Shown here piece by piece: positions 11,916 through 25,200 of a stretch of 64,000 bases of DNA. Position numbers and translations under genes: made by a program. A model generated the notes under the pieces. The model made no database searches. It saw only the letters and a list, made by a program, of their open reading frames with translations, and was not told the origin of the DNA. Position 1 is the stretch's first letter; each line of letters begins with the position of its first letter. Where the stretch lies: assembly GCA_963920575.1 (NCBI GenBank), contig OY986964.1:18417987-18481986 (forward strand), read 5' to 3'. This DNA is from Narthecium ossifragum. Taxonomy: Eukaryota > Streptophyta > Magnoliopsida > Dioscoreales > Nartheciaceae.

Positions 11916-13511
11916 ATGGAAAATGAATTATATCAAGACTATTTGAGATCATGTTCTATGAAGTCGAGAGATGGAATGTCTCAAACAACAGTTCGTAAGA
12001 AAAGTATATACGAATTGAGCTTGGAAAATAGAACGAGTCATGTTTCTGTCAATGAGTATCTTCCTACTTATATGATTAACGCATTGAAAAGAAAGATTTC
12101 ATCCTTTGCACAAAAGAATGATGAGACATTATGTGATGCATAGCAGCGATTTATCAGTTTAATAGCTTCATGCCCTCAACATGGTTATCCTAATTGGCGT
12201 TTAGTTAGCTATTTTTATTATGGATTAACTGAGCATGAACGTCAAATTCTTGAAGCAAGATACAAGGGTGAGTTTTTGCAGATTGATCCTGATGAAGCTA
12301 TGAAGCATTTGGATGAGCTTGTTGAGACGACTTATACACAGACGGTTCCGGGGTGTTTGGATGATTATGATGCTCATATCGATGCCAAATCCTACAAGCA
12401 TCCCAATGTCGCCTTAACGTCCAACAGCTATCTGAAACACAATGAGCCTTTCTACTCTTATCCTAGTGCTTATGATGATTATGTGTATGATACTTATGTT
12501 GCTACTCCCCATAATGTTCATGTTGATGATGCATATGCTCATGACTGTAGTGCTAGTGTGCATGTTCAAAATTCTAGTCCTATTGATGCACAAGCTATTG
12601 ATTCTAATGTGTGTGATGCTTACACACATGATTTTAGCGCTCCTACGCATGTTCATGATACTAACATTCACTATGCATATGCTCATGATTCCAATGTTAG
12701 TAATGCACATGTTCATATCTCTGATGTTGCCGATGCACAAGTTTCTCAACTTTCTATGGCAGAGATTTTGGACTTACTTAAGGAGGCTAAAACCAAGCCT
12801 AATTTTGACTCTTTCATTCTGCAGTTACTTATGAAGGATGAGGAGAAAGCATGCCAACTATGCGAGGTAATCACATCTTTTAGCGTGCATGAAGTTGGAT
12901 GGACACATCATATGAAAGAAGACGAAGTACTCCAGTACGGGCCAGCCAGCAACGAGGAAGATCTAGACGACTTCCAAGACCACCAAGACCATGTATTCGT
13001 TGAACATCCATCGGCTGAACTTCAAGTCATTACTTCTAAGCCACGAGGTATATTTCCAGTGTTTATTTCATCTCCTTGGATAGTTAGAAAGAACATGACC
13101 TTGATAGATATTTTTAAACTTCGACGAATTTATTTCAGATTTTGTGATCTCACCATCCTTGACCACGAGCATGATGGCATTATTGATAGGTCATTGGATG
13201 AGTCACAGACACTTGAGCACAATGATGACATTATTGATAGGTCATTGAATGAGTCATTGACACTTGAGCATAATGATGATACATATTTCTATTTGAGAGA
13301 TCTAGCTACCTTGTTTATTGGTGTTAGAATGCAAAAGCTAGTTCTTCCACTTATAATGTGCCACTTGGATTCACATGGTGAATTACCCTTGGTGATCCTA
13401 CTAAGGTTAACCCTTCATGTCATGACACTTACTGATTTTTCATATCATCGTGCTAGGGCACGGCCGCCAAGGGCGCGGTCAAAAATCCTTGTTTTGTATA
13501 CAGTAGTTTAG
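11916..13511 (+). pseudogene. Gag-like protein of element C (one in-frame stop)
   Basis: The frame starts at ATG 11916 and continues to 13511 with a single TAG at 12141-12143. Just after the stop, SLIASCPQHGYPNWRLVSYF and YYGLTEHERQILEARYKGEF match the core of plant retrotransposon gag proteins. A repeat-rich acidic/histidine stretch follows (about 12450-12740), built from units like DAYAHDxSxSxHVHD. No zinc knuckle and no protease motif are seen. A second small repeat, DGIIDRSLDESQTLEHNDD, occurs twice at about 13170-13275. The function would be packaging of the element's RNA. The stop must postdate, or be tolerated by, the recent insertion, which fits a copy mobilised in trans. Confidence 0.7.
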
Positions 13512-14220
13512 CTTGCTCGATTTGCTTTCTTGTATGCTTGAGAATGCTTGAGTTATTTTTATGTTGTGTGCTTGCATGTTTGCTTTTGTTTTTGGTTTGT
13601 TTTGCTTTTGTTTTTAGGTACTCGAGCAGTCCCTGCCTTCCGTTGGAGATTTTGGCCAGCCATCATTGGGATGGAGATTTCGGCCACTATGAGGAGCCTT
13701 GAGGAGATATTCACTTATTCTATCAGGTGGCCTCGCTCCTATTTCAATTTCCTATTCTTATTTATGCTATATATGAAAACTCAGCCAACACCCTTCTGCT
13801 TATTTACATGATTAGCACACATTGAGGACAATGTGAATTTCAGGTTGGGGGGTGTAGGCATGCATGACCTTATGCATGCTACCTTATTGAGCTTAATAGT
13901 GTTGACTTGAATATGATACTAGAAATTGTACATGAGCTGAAATTTTTATGCTTGTTATGCATGTTGCTTTCATATGGATTGACCAATACATTGATTGCAT
14001 GCGTGATAACCTGAACGTATAACATCATGTGATCCACACACGAACACCTTATGTGCAGTGGTAATTATACTCACTAGAGGAATGAGCATGATATTGTCAA
14101 TCGAGACCATGATTTCAACATTAGCTAGTGTTGAGTATTGCATGCAGAAAAGAAAAAAAAAGAGAGAAAAAGTTCTGGAGCTTAATCAAGCTGTGCCTAA
14201 ACAACTATTAAGTGATCTAC
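13512..14220 (+). other. 3' non-coding interior of element C
   Basis: No gene is seen. The segment 13690-13730 (GAGGAGCCTTGAGGAGATAT and following) is shared with element D at about 50955-51000, so C and D have related 3' regions. Confidence 0.6.
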
Positions 14221-14371
14221 TGAGTAACCGGGTGTTCTTGCCTCAGGAAGCGGGGAGCTCGCGTAAAAAGGTAGAACCACTTATAGCTATATAAAAAAAA
14301 AACTATTAAGTGTTTTGCTAAGTAACCGGGTCTCTGCGCCTCAAGAAGCGGAGAGTGCTCGCGTAAAAAGG
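14221..14371 (+). other. Two tandem AGTAACCGGG...CGCGTAAAA modules in element C
   Basis: Copy 1 spans 14221-14272 and copy 2 14319-14371. Both begin AGTAACCGGGT and end CTCGCGTAAAAAGG. The repeat unit is about 98 bp and also includes AACTATTAAGTG. In copy 2, CTCTGCGC and GCGGAGAG can pair with one mismatch around the loop CTCAAGAA. Confidence 0.75.
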
Positions 14372-14753
14372 CAAAATGTCTGATAGTTGAAAAGAAAAAA
14401 AGAAAGAAAGAGCATGCTGTACTTATAGTGCGAGGGTTGAATGATTGTTTATGAAGATAGTAGTGTGTTTGGACTAATGGTGGGTAGAAGTTGCTTCTGT
14501 ACATAACATTTATTTGTCACGTCACATGTGTTCTTCTGGATGGTGATTAGCATGTTTTGATGTGTAGAAGTTGATTTCATATGTTGGTAGTATGTGTATG
14601 AGTATAAGAAGTTTTCATACTCTGTACTGTATGAAACACTATTGACTTGATAAGGTAGAATTTTTATCATGCTTGTCTACATCCTTGAACCGTTAGTGTG
14701 CTTAATTATATTCTATGCGCTTTGAATTGCTAGAGACTAGCAATAAGCTGGTT

Positions 14754-14761
14754 GGGGGGTG
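14754..14761 (+). other. Polypurine tract of element C
   Basis: GGGGGGTG directly before the 3' LTR start TGATGAG. Confidence 0.75.
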
Positions 14762-16491
14762 TGATGAGTGCATGAAAGTGCACTCTGAACAACCTTAAAA
14801 TCATCTCAATTGCTAGATTATTATCCTTAATCAGCATCTTTATTACTATTTTTATATCTATATGTTGCTTCACATGGTTGTTTGGAAAATGCAGGAAATT
14901 GGAGCTAAAAGAAGCTGAAAAGAGTATATGGATCAACTTCAATAATTAATCTGTACCTGCTCATGAAGAATCAGATGATGTGCCATATATGGTTGGAAAG
15001 CTCTTGAAGTCTAGATTCTGGGGAATTTTACGGTTCGTGATTCCGAGTTTCCTAGAAGAAGTTACGGCAATTTCAGTACCGATGCACAGTCTGAATGGCA
15101 GAAAGGAAAATAAGCTGGAAGTCCGAGCGATCCGCCGATCGATCGGACCTGACAAAATCGTGACAGAACATGCGTTATTTGGCTGAATATGATCCGATCG
15201 ATCCCTCCTTCGCTCCCATAGGGTCCGATCGATCCGACACCAATGGTCCGATCGATCGGACTCGGAAAAAGTCAAAAACAGCGGATTTTTACTCAACCAA
15301 TCGATCCAACATTCATAATCCGATCGATCGGACTTGGGAATTAAAGGGTGACAGAACGTATGCTTTTTAGAGGAGCAGAGTTCGATCAATCCGTCCATCG
15401 ATTGGACTCGGGCATACATAGAAGATGAAGATTTTAATGAGACCGATCGATCCAACATCCCGAGGAGGATCGATCGGACGTTCCCAGTGAATTAAATCAA
15501 CGGTTTAGATCAAATCCGTTGATGGAGAGATTTGGGGCTATAAATAGGACTCTTTCTAGGGTTTGAGGGGGACTTCTTGGACGTTTTTGGAGGCTTTTTC
15601 TGGACGTTCTCCAAGGGAAGAAGATGGAGGAATCTCCATCTGTGGCCGAGTAATCCGCGGGCATGGCGGACGGATGATCTAGCGAGGACTAGGGCTTCTT
15701 CTCCAACAATGGTTCATAGTTTTTAATCTTTCTTGTTAAACTCTTCTTATGTATTGGATCTTCACAGATTGCTTTGTGGTTAAACATTATTATAAATCCA
15801 GTCATGCTTCTTTTATGATATTGTGATCCCATAGTTATCTCCTTTGATTCTCCTACCGAGTCTCGTGAGACCTTTGCTATGCATTGCCCGTAGTGACAGC
15901 TGGTATTGTGTATTCTTAGGGATCTGGTAAGACAAGGTTGGGGCTCTAACCCGTGAGATCTTTGCTATGCATTGCCGATTGTGAGAGTTGGTATTGTGTA
16001 TTCTTAGAGATCCGGTTAGAGTTAGGGCTTTGTCCCGATGAACTTTTGCTGCGCATTGCCTATAGTGACAGCCGGTATCGTGTATTCTTAGGTTTGGTTG
16101 GATGAAGTTAGCACTATAAAACGGAAGAACCAATCGTAGGAAGAGACATTTATATATTTTATCAGATTCATAATTCTATATCTTCCGGTTAAGGTGATTG
16201 GGATGTGAATCCCTTAACTGAGTATCATATGAACCATTGAGAAGAGAAGAACCTAAATCCGAGTGAAGTGATTCCTGAAGCCTAGCCTTATCAAAAGCCT
16301 GATATCTTTAGTTAACATTACATTATCATTAATCCTTTGATCTAATTTAATTTAGTTAGCTTTCTTCATTGTTTTCAATTCATTGTTATTTGTATTTCTG
16401 GATCTTTCCTGCTTGTCTCTCTGTGGCATTCGACCTCTCTTATGCTGTACTGCACCGCGACCGCTGTGCGTGACACATTTGAGCGACATCA
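14762..16491 (+). repeat. 3' LTR of element C
   Basis: 1730 bp, the same length as the 5' LTR and more than 99% identical to it by eye. It is followed by the ACACT duplication, after which LTR E resumes. Confidence 0.95.
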
Positions 16492-18274
16492 ACACTCGCA
16501 GAGTGCACACACAACCTTGTTTGATGTACGTGATTGAATAGATCAAGTAGGAGCGTCCGCGATCGTCAGATCCAGATGAGATTGCTACGAGATCGCAATT
16601 TGGGATCAAATCGGACTCGGTTCGATTAGTTGACTCAGCTAGACCAGCTCAACCACTTAAGTGGCTTAGCTTTTTCTCTCTCTCCTATTTTCCTTTTCTT
16701 TCTCTCTCCCTCTCTTTCTTTTCCTTTATTTTTCTTTTCCTTCTCTCCCTCCCTGCTTTCCCGTGCCCGACCCCCCTCCTCCTTCCTTCCCTTCTCTCTC
16801 CCGCGGCACTCCTCCCTCTCTCCCGCGGTGACCCTGTCCCTTCCCCGGTGGCCTGGAGGCGGCGGTGAGGTCCCCTCCTCCTCCTTCCTCCCCTCTCTCT
16901 CTTCCGCGGCAGCCCTCTTCCTTCTCCGGCGATGGATGCGGCTATGGGAGGACTTCGGCGGCTCTCCGATGAGCTGGGGACAGCGGCGGCAACGTGGGAC
17001 GGCGGATTGGCAAGGAATGAGGATTGGATTGGCGTTTAAGGTAGGGTTTCTACCTAGATCTTTTGATTGAGTTAGATCTAGGGTTTGATTGTTTGATCTA
17101 TTGTCTTATGTGTGTTAATTAGTCCCTCGAAGCATGCTTAACAACTGATCTAAGCTTGGTAGGATTTTATCTCGGATTTAAGCTGGATTTATACATGGTT
17201 TTCCCGGATTTTATTGAAGCTTTATTTTTCTGCGAGCTGAGCCGTTCAAGCTCAGATGGTGGCTTGTACGTGCATGATCTCGTTTGATCATCAACACGAG
17301 AGTTGTAGATCTTCAAATTTACTTTCAATTGCCGCTAATTTCATAATTTTCAGAGTTTTCTACGATTTATGGTGATTATTCTTCGGATCTGCGACGAGAC
17401 CGAAATTAGTGAATTGATTAGTGAATTCCGGGAAGATTAGCCATTAGATTAATCCAATTCTTGGACTGCATGTTCCTAGTATGCTAATATACATTTGCCC
17501 AAGTTTAATTTCCAATTCGACGTCGTTTGGACGTCGAATTGATAAGATTTCATCGCCTCTAACTAGGGTTTACTGTAGAAATCCGGAATTTAGCTTCTTA
17601 ATGGATTTTCGATGTTTTACCGTGTTTAATCCTTCGAGATACATGCTTAATTCACCTAATTCCCTTAATTGATGTTTTTAATAACATCTAGGATTTACAA
17701 GCTAGATTTGATAGGTTTGGGGTGTTTGAACCCTCGATATCGGTTTGTCGGTTTAACAAGTTAACTATTCCTGCTTAGTTAGCTTTTAATTAAATAATCA
17801 TGCCATGTTATATATATAGATTGCATGCTTTATATTTGCTTAACCCCGTGTGGGGCTTGTGGTTGAACCAAGGGAGTCATGCCCCTTGGGATGGTTAGAT
17901 AATTGAGCGGGCCGCTGGTGTGCCACTTGTGTTAATTTGTAATTGTGGCGTGTTGTGTGATTGCGTGGCCGGGGTTGTATCCCCGTTGTAGGAATTTTGG
18001 GAGACGGTTGTTTAAGCCGTCGTAATGCCGAAATTTTGGTTGAATGTGTTGCTGCTTGTTTACGGCCCGTGGCGCCGTTATAATATTATATTATTGTAGT
18101 TTAGACCCATGCTATGATTACCCTCCGGCAAGCTTAATGCTTCGCCTAGCCCGTGTATGTTGCCTTGGCATATTGTTGCATGCTACTATTCCTGTATTCC
18201 TGTGCCTGAGCATTGTATGCATGTGATTGCATTAGAAGCATCAGGCTAGGTGGTAGGCGATGGATTCGATCGTT

Positions 18275-18302
18275 GATCCGGGGTTCTCGGGTAGCCCGGA
18301 TC
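18275..18302 (+). other. 28-nt stem-loop in LTR E
   Basis: GATCCGGG-GTTCTCGGGTAG-CCCGGATC, a perfect 8-bp stem. The J copy has GATCCGAG/CTCGGATC, a compensating change in the stem with an almost identical loop. Confidence 0.75.
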
Positions 18303-19192
18303 TAGCCCTAGGACAGGGGTTTGGGGTAGTCGAGGATTAGGACGTGATTGTCATCAATGATTATGTTTGATATCATTCGAGGATTATTAGGTAGTCGGAC
18401 TGGAATATTATATTATATTGTTTGAGGTTTAGAGGTCATGTCGTCTCTCCAATGCCAAGTGCTAAGGATGGATGTCAATACGTTCCTGACGTGGGTCCCC
18501 AAGGCATGGGAATCCTACTTGGGTAAGAGTGATCATGTATGTTACTGTTCCGTGGCCTCCTGGTAACTTGTTCAGGAGAGAGGTTTCATGACATGAGCCC
18601 TTGGGACATCGATAGGGTTATGGGACCCTTGGCCTTAGACTTAGGCGGACAGACAACACAATTGTTGTTTTTCTCCCTTCAGTGTGCCGTAGAATAGCGT
18701 AGAACCCTACTGAGCTTTGTTGCTCACTCCTACCTGGGCTGCATCGGCGATACAGGTCGATGCAATCCTTTCCTTTCAAGTGATCTTCTGGGTTTTGGCG
18801 CGCCGTTTTTGAGGTGATCGTGGACTTGGAGTTTCGAGGAGTACTTGACGATCCTGGAGTTTTCCCTTTTCTTAATAGTTGTAAATCTGCAGTTTGATTA
18901 AATGTATAATTTTCCTCTTCGAGGATTTGATTATTTGTATAAATTATGTAATGAGGGTTGATGAAAGTATTGTATCAGAACCTGTACTAATTAGTGAAAT
19001 TTGTGATAGCAGATTCATTTTATTGTTGAATTTAAAACTATTAGATTTATCATTTTAATTTTATCATGAAGATTATAATTGTACAGGGTTCAAATTGAGA
19101 AATACATGGGAGACTCTCGCCGTTCGATTTTAGAAATGAGTTTAGGACCCTCACGTCCCGGCCGGATGGGTTTTCTGGGTCAGGGCGTGACA

Positions 19193-20416
19193 ACTTGGTA
19201 TCAGAGCAGGCTGTAGGTCCTAGGGATAGGATTAGGCTTGCGATTAATGTTTTGAGTGTGGAATGGGATAGTTTTAGGTCTAGAACATCCTTGCATGGTT
19301 GTTTGCGATTGTGTGATGTATTTCCGCTTTATTGATTGTTGCCTATTTTGTTGTTTTCCGGTTGTGACATGACGTCTCTGGGGGAGATGTGCATGCACGC
19401 CGGTGTCATCCGTTCCCTTGCCTGACAGTGTCTCCTCCCGTGCTGGAGATGAGCAAGTAGGAGATTGGACGTGTGTTGCCTCTGTACTCTTGGAATCCTG
19501 AGAGGTGGACCCGTTGTGGTCCAGGGGCGATGTTGGAGATCCTTCGACAGTAGAGGACTGATTGAAGGAGGTGTCCCGGATCCCGAATGTTTTGGACATC
19601 CTGGAGCATCGCTTGCTTGGGAAGTCTTTGTTTCTTGCCTTCCTTGGAAGCGATGTGTAGTGGTGTTTGTCGGGGTCACTAGGGACACTGTTGTTTGTGT
19701 GTTGAGAATAGTTCGCGTACTGTTCTTTTGCACCTACCCTTGGAGGGTGGTGTAGTTGGGAGTACCTTCCTCTGTTCTTTGTACTCGCACCGCGTGGCAG
19801 CACGCGGGTTGGTTGGATCACCTGGTTCGGTATGCTGGAGTGACAGCGGGGGACGCCCTGGACTGTACTCCGGATATTCAGACAGATGACTTGAGGGTTG
19901 ACACCGGACTATTGGTCGGTGGTCATGGTGAGTTTCCGGGTTGTCATTCTTGCTTCTTGGGAACGGCAGGGTAGCCGTTGGCAGAGTTCAGTGGTTTCGG
20001 CATCAGCGACAGCCGTGGCAGCAGCAGCGTCGTGCCAATCCTTAAGAGGTAGTCTGGACCGCCAGACTGAGAGAGAATCCACAGGATGCTCGAGTGCTAG
20101 CCGCCGAGTGCCTTTCCGCCGACGGTGCTGGTTGCGAGTGGCGCGAGACGCCTACCGCAGAGTAGTCGGGCGTGACGCATGGCGTGGAGCAGAGCAGTGG
20201 GTTGATACCTCAGTTGGGGCAGGTACCTGGGCCTAACGCGAGAATTCAGATTCTAGATAAAGCCTTGCTGGAGACAAAGCAGCGACCAGTCTTACAAGAG
20301 TATAAAGGCGACACACATCCGATTCCCTACTCGCTCATCTCCAGAACGGGGGGAGATACACTATCAGGCGAGGGAACGGACAGCGCCGGTGCGCGTGCAC
20401 ACCTCCCCTTGAGGCG
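19193..20416. other. Leader/gag remains of element E fused to inverted gag remains of a related element
   Basis: A primer site TGGTATCAGAGC (19196-19207) matches plant initiator tRNA-Met. From about 19369 (ATGACGTCTCTGG) a gag-start-like stretch runs plus-strand. From 20413 leftwards the minus strand reads a diverged copy of the same stretch. So two related elements face each other here. Open frames in this stretch are short and give no recognisable domain; 19500-20290 holds nothing I recognise. Confidence 0.6.
19382..20410. repeat. Diverged inverted repeat (19382-19500 versus 20290-20410)
   Basis: For example CCGTTCCCTTGCCTGA (plus, about 19409) and CCGTTCCCTCGCCTGA (minus, about 20377). 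Identity over about 120 bp is perhaps 80% by eye. The arms come from two different but related elements. Confidence 0.75.
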
Positions 20417-21840
20417 TGATGAGTCACTAAATATTCATAATTAAACCCCTTAATTTACCTTTGTTAGGCTTAGAGTATTTGTATTTGATAGTTTGTTAGT
20501 TGATTTAAGGTTTAATGAAGATTCAAGTTAGAAAGTACAAAAAAGGCTTAATATGCTGAAATACACTGCTTTGTCGACTGTTAGCATAATATTCACCAGA
20601 AATTATTCTTAGGTTGAAATATTCTGAAATTTGGGTGACATCTAGAAGACATCAATATTTACAACTTCCATGTTGGACACTTTCAGAGATTCCTGATGGA
20701 TTGATAGCAGTTTTGAAGAAGATGAAGATATTTAGCTGCTGGAAGACTGGTCCGTCGACGCCCAGGAGAATATTCGCCAAATATTAATATTGTAAACTCT
20801 TCGGGAGAGGACAGAAGACGTCCAAATCTACATCTTTCATGTTGGACTCGTTCCCAAATTCTGGACAGGTTGAACCCAGTCGCGATTGGAAAAAGCTGTC
20901 AGGGTTGAACCAGGAAATCCGAGTTGCACTTGAGGTCTATCTTAACCCTAAAACCCTAATTCCGAGAATTAAGATACAAAAAGGGTTTTGTGGCTGGAAA
21001 ACTGAGAGCCTCCATAGAGAGAAAAAGGAGGGATTCAGATTGGAGAAGAAGACGGAGATGCGGTGTCGATCCCTAACCTTCTTCATCGAATACATGGATC
21101 TCATCCAAAAGATGAGTGGCTAAACTCTTTACTTAGGGATCTCATGAAGCTTTAGTGTAGCTTCTTTGTATTTTCTAGTTTGATTCTTGTTCTCTTTTCA
21201 AAGACATGATCCTATGAATATGGTTTTATTTTATGAAGAGTTGAGGGAACAGAGTTCCTCGACGTATATTCAGACCTACTTGATTGCTGTGCTTGATAGT
21301 AGAGATTCGTAGGATGGTTTTTATGTTGCTTTTGTGTATGTCTTTGAGATAATCTATGCTAGATGAAGATAGGTTGTACTCAGATTAAGTTCGAAGACAA
21401 TCTATGCTAAATTTGGATAGGTTATGCCTTAGGGAAACAATCGCATTATTTTAGGGATTCATGTAAGCTTAAGAAGCTGTGAATCCATAATGTTGAGATA
21501 AGAAAACAAGAGGATAACTAGAGAATATAGGAAGTGAAACTAAAGTGGATTGGGTAATCCCTAGGTTTTCTCTCATTGATGTATTTCAATTTCGTTAATC
21601 GCTTTCTTAATTAGTTTTAATTAATCAGTTCCTAAAAATCCTAAATCAATCCTTCTTCGCTTTAGGACTAGAGTGTTGAGAGTTAATTCTTATATTCCTT
21701 TGTTAGTCAAAGTTTTCCCTGAGGACCGACCCCGTATTTCACCATTATTCTATCTTATTAATTTAGTGTTGAAAGAAAGGTTTATAAATTTCTAAATTGC
21801 GTTTTACATACGTTTTAACGACGACGTTTATGAGCGATCA
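20417..21840 (+). repeat. 5' LTR of element A
   Basis: TGATGAGTCACTAAATATTC...GAGCGATCA, 1424 bp. It is near-identical to 28090-28966 over the first 864 bp, apart from a 13-bp indel and scattered changes. Confidence 0.93.
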
Positions 21841-21845
21841 ATTTT

Positions 21846-21863
21846 TGGCGCCGTTACCGGGGA
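21846..21863 (+). other. Primer binding site of element A
   Basis: TGGCGCCGTTACCGGGGA: one mismatch to the tRNA-Asp complement found perfectly in element B. Confidence 0.85.
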
Positions 21864-22284
21864 ATCTTTTGATTTACAATGGAGTATCGATTTAATTTTC
21901 TCTTAATTCTTTTTCTGAGCGTAGTTAGATTTTTATTTTTATTTACTTTATTTTACATTTTTTAGGATTTTTCTGACAATTTTCTGGAATTTTTGCAGCA
22001 TTGGAACGAATTTTTCTTGAAGAAAAACACAACTCGCCAGGCACCTGGAGCGACCGGTCGGACTTGAATCCGATCGATCGGACTACGCCATCTGCTTTGA
22101 AGTGGCCTTCGAGTGAAGGAGTTGCGGCCTGGAGCGACTGATTGGACTGGAAACCGACCGATCGGAACTGCACAGTTAGCTAAGCCTTATTGCTTTAAAA
22201 TTCTTCATTTCAATCGTTGTTTTCCGGATTTTCTCCTCTCCTCTGAATATTCTATTTTGTTTTTCTCTTTTTATGTGATCTTGC
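21864..22284 (+). other. Leader of element A
   Basis: Untranslated leader. At 22045-22170 it carries three to four palindrome-type sites (CGACCGGTCGGA, CCGATCGATCGGA and relatives), as does the leader of element B at 60061-60185. Confidence 0.6.
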
Positions 22285-25200
22285 ATGCAAGGTAGACGAT
22301 CCCTACATAATCCGTTGGAACCTTTGGATCTAGAAATAGAGGCCACACTTCGAACAGCTAGAACCTCAGCACAAAAATCTTTAAGTAATTACCAGGAGGC
22401 CATAAGCACCTTGCAATCCCTAATGGCTGAACACGAGGAACTGGTCATTGACCCTAATGATAACATGGGTAGGGGTGGAAATGATAACAATAATAGAGAA
22501 GTCCCAATTAGGAATCACTTCTTACCTAGACCTTATACCTATGCTTCTTGTATCAACCCACCTACCATCAATGCTAGCCATTATGAGATTAAGCCTAACT
22601 GAATTACAACCTTACCTTCTTTCTATGGGCGTGAGAATGAGGATCCCTATGGACACATTGCTAGCTTTCTTGAAATCCTTTCCATGTTCAAACTTCAACA
22701 TTTTAATGATGATGCCTTTAGACTCAAGCTATTCCCTTTTTCTTTGAAAGACAAGGCTAAACATTGGCTTCAAACCTTAGCTCCAAACTCGATTTCAACA
22801 TGGGATCAACTTCAGGATGCTTTCCTTAAAAAATATTTCCCTATCATTAAAACTCAAAATTATCGAACCATGATTATTTCTTTTAAGCAAAATGAAGATG
22901 AGATGTTTCATGAAGCTTGGGAAAGATTTAAGGATCTTCTTAGAGAGTGTCCCCATCATAAAGTACCTGAGTGGCAGCTAGCCCATTCATTTTATAATAG
23001 TCTTAATGATCGTTATAGAACAATGGTCGAAGCCTGCTGTGGGGGTGTTGTTCTTAGTAAGCCATGGCCTGCTCTTTGGGAAATGTATGATAACCTTGCT
23101 GAAAATTCACAACACAATGCCTCAGTTTCTAGGAGTCGGTCTACCACTGTTCATAATTCTCGGGGAATTCATGAAATTTCTGAATTCCAAAGTCTCTCCG
23201 CACAAGTAGCCCTCCTAACTAAAGATTTAAATAAGTTGAAAACAGGCCAATCTTTTGCTCAACAATTGCCTAACACTTCTCTGGAAACCTGTGCCCTTTG
23301 CCTTAATTCTGGTCATCATATCACTAATCGTCATCTGGCCCCCAATTTCCCTGACTTTGTTCAGGAACAAGTTAATGCAACTTATGGTTTTTCCAAACCT
23401 CAGAACAACCCTTATTCGAATACCTATAATCCAGGTTGGCCACAACCATCAAGTAACTTTCAAGGGCAAAACAATCCAGCTAATAATTCTACTCTCAAGT
23501 ACCCACCTAAATCTTTTGAAAATCCAATCCCTGGGTACTCTTCACATTATCCACAGAATAAGTCTCAACCTCCTCCTCCTGAATCATCAACTGAGCCCAC
23601 TTTAAATTCTATCATGAGTACACTTTTAGAGATGAGAGGTGATTTCAATAGGGACATGTCATCCATGAAGGTCGAAATTTCAACTGTCAAAGGTGATGTC
23701 TTCGTATTGAAAAACAACTTATCTTCAACGATTCAATCCGTTTCAAATTTAGAAAAACAAGTTGGTCAACTTTCTAATACCTTGTCCAAAAGAGAGGAAG
23801 GTCACTTGCCAAGTCAATCTGTCACCAACCCGAGAGGCCAGCGCTATGTAGAAAGCCAAAACTTTGAGAGTGTCAAAGCCGTGGTGACCCTCAGAAGTGG
23901 CAAAATAGTAGATAACCAAATAGGTGAACCTGTCAATCTGGATGATCAAACGCCCGATCCGAAGATCAATCGTCCATCCCAAGATGATTCTTATTCTTCA
24001 CCTGATACTGGCCTATCTGATTCTAGAGAACCTGATCCTCGCAAGTATATCCCTAAAGTGCCTTTTCCTGAAGCTCTTAAGGACCCGTACCCAACCATCA
24101 AAGCCCGAAGAGCTACTGAAGAAATCCTTGAAACGTTCAAACATGTCCACATCAACATACCCTTGCTTCAGGCTATTCGTCAGATCCCTTCGTATGCCAA
24201 GTTTTTTAAGGATCTGTGCACTCATAAACGTCAGACAAAACACAAAGGGGACAAGAAAATCATTTTACCTAAACAAGTTAGTTCGATTTTGAAACATGAC
24301 ACTCCACCCAAATTGAAAGACCCTAGTACTCCTACCATAGCATGTTGCATAGGAGACTACCAGATTGATGGTGCCCTTCTCGACCTAGGAGCCAGTGTTA
24401 ATATTTTACCCTACTACATGTATAAGGAATTTTGGATGGAAGAACTCCAACCGACACCGATCAGCCTACAATTGGCTGATAGATCCATTAGGACTCCTAG
24501 AGGCATTGTAGAAGATGTTTTAGTGAAGGTGGATAACTTCTTTTTCCCGGTCGACTTTGTCGTCTTGGATATGGAACCCGTTGTTCACTGTAAAAAAACC
24601 GTGCCTATCATCTTAGGACGTCCCTTTTTGGCTACAACAAATGCGAATATCAAATGTCGAACTGGTGTCATGGATGTCTCTTTTGGCCATATGCATGTTA
24701 AACTGAACATCTTTAAGACTATATTTTTGCCTGAGCGTGAGAATGAATGCTTCCATGTTGCTAGTTTGATTGACTGCTTTGATGATAAGTCTCATGTTAG
24801 AATGACTGATAGATTATCTGCAATTTCGAGGGCTTATGACTCTGATGACGATGAGGATTATGATCTTAAAGTGCACAATGAAAGATTGCCTTTAATTTGG
24901 GATGAGTATGATTCTGACGATGATGATTATGATCTTAAACTGCATGATGATAGATTGCCTACAATTTGGGATGAGTATGATTCTGAGGATAATGATGTTG
25001 AATTAAAGAATGACATTCTGTCTGACATTTAGAATGCCTTTGCTTCTGACTCTGATGATGTTAATCGGGACACTGCACAATCGAAAGATGACATCAAACC
25101 ACACATCTTGTCTGAAACTATTTCTTGGGTGGTTAAGCCCTTCCACCTTTATCTCTTACTCCTGCACCTGACTTAGATCTTGGACAAGTTCGTGCTTATT

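Larger units (their letters stand above)
9948..16491 (+). mobile_element. Element C: young, complete non-autonomous LTR retrotransposon (gag only)
   Basis: Two 1730-bp LTRs (9948-11677 and 14762-16491) flank a 3.1-kb interior. The target duplication ACACT is perfect (9943-9947 and 16492-16496). A tRNA-Asp-type primer site and a polypurine tract are in place. The only coding region is a gag-like frame with one stop. There is no protease, RT, RNase H or integrase, so it depends on a helper. By eye I count about 11 substitutions between the LTRs, 10 of them transitions, which means a very recent insertion. Confidence 0.95.
9798..19192 (+). repeat. 5' LTR of element E, split by element C
   Basis: The LTR starts TGTGAGGACCC at 9798 and ends GGCGTGACA at 19192, directly before a tRNA-Met-type primer site. 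Without element C and one ACACT copy it is about 2846 bp. The 3' half (about 17800-19192) resembles LTRs H and J, including a 28-nt hairpin at 18275-18302 and the block GTTGCTCACTCCTACC at about 18719. The CT-rich stretch 16660-16930 is the expected untranslated leader. A CATAA target copy is seen only on the left. Confidence 0.85.

Noticed and set aside
16630..17070. 146-codon open frame in LTR E
   Set aside because: It consists of CT-rich leader DNA read as Ser/Leu/Pro; equivalent tracts in other LTRs are not open.
19201..19821. 206-codon minus-strand open frame
   Set aside because: It overlaps the primer site and the gag start of element E on the opposite strand; no domain and no family conservation seen.
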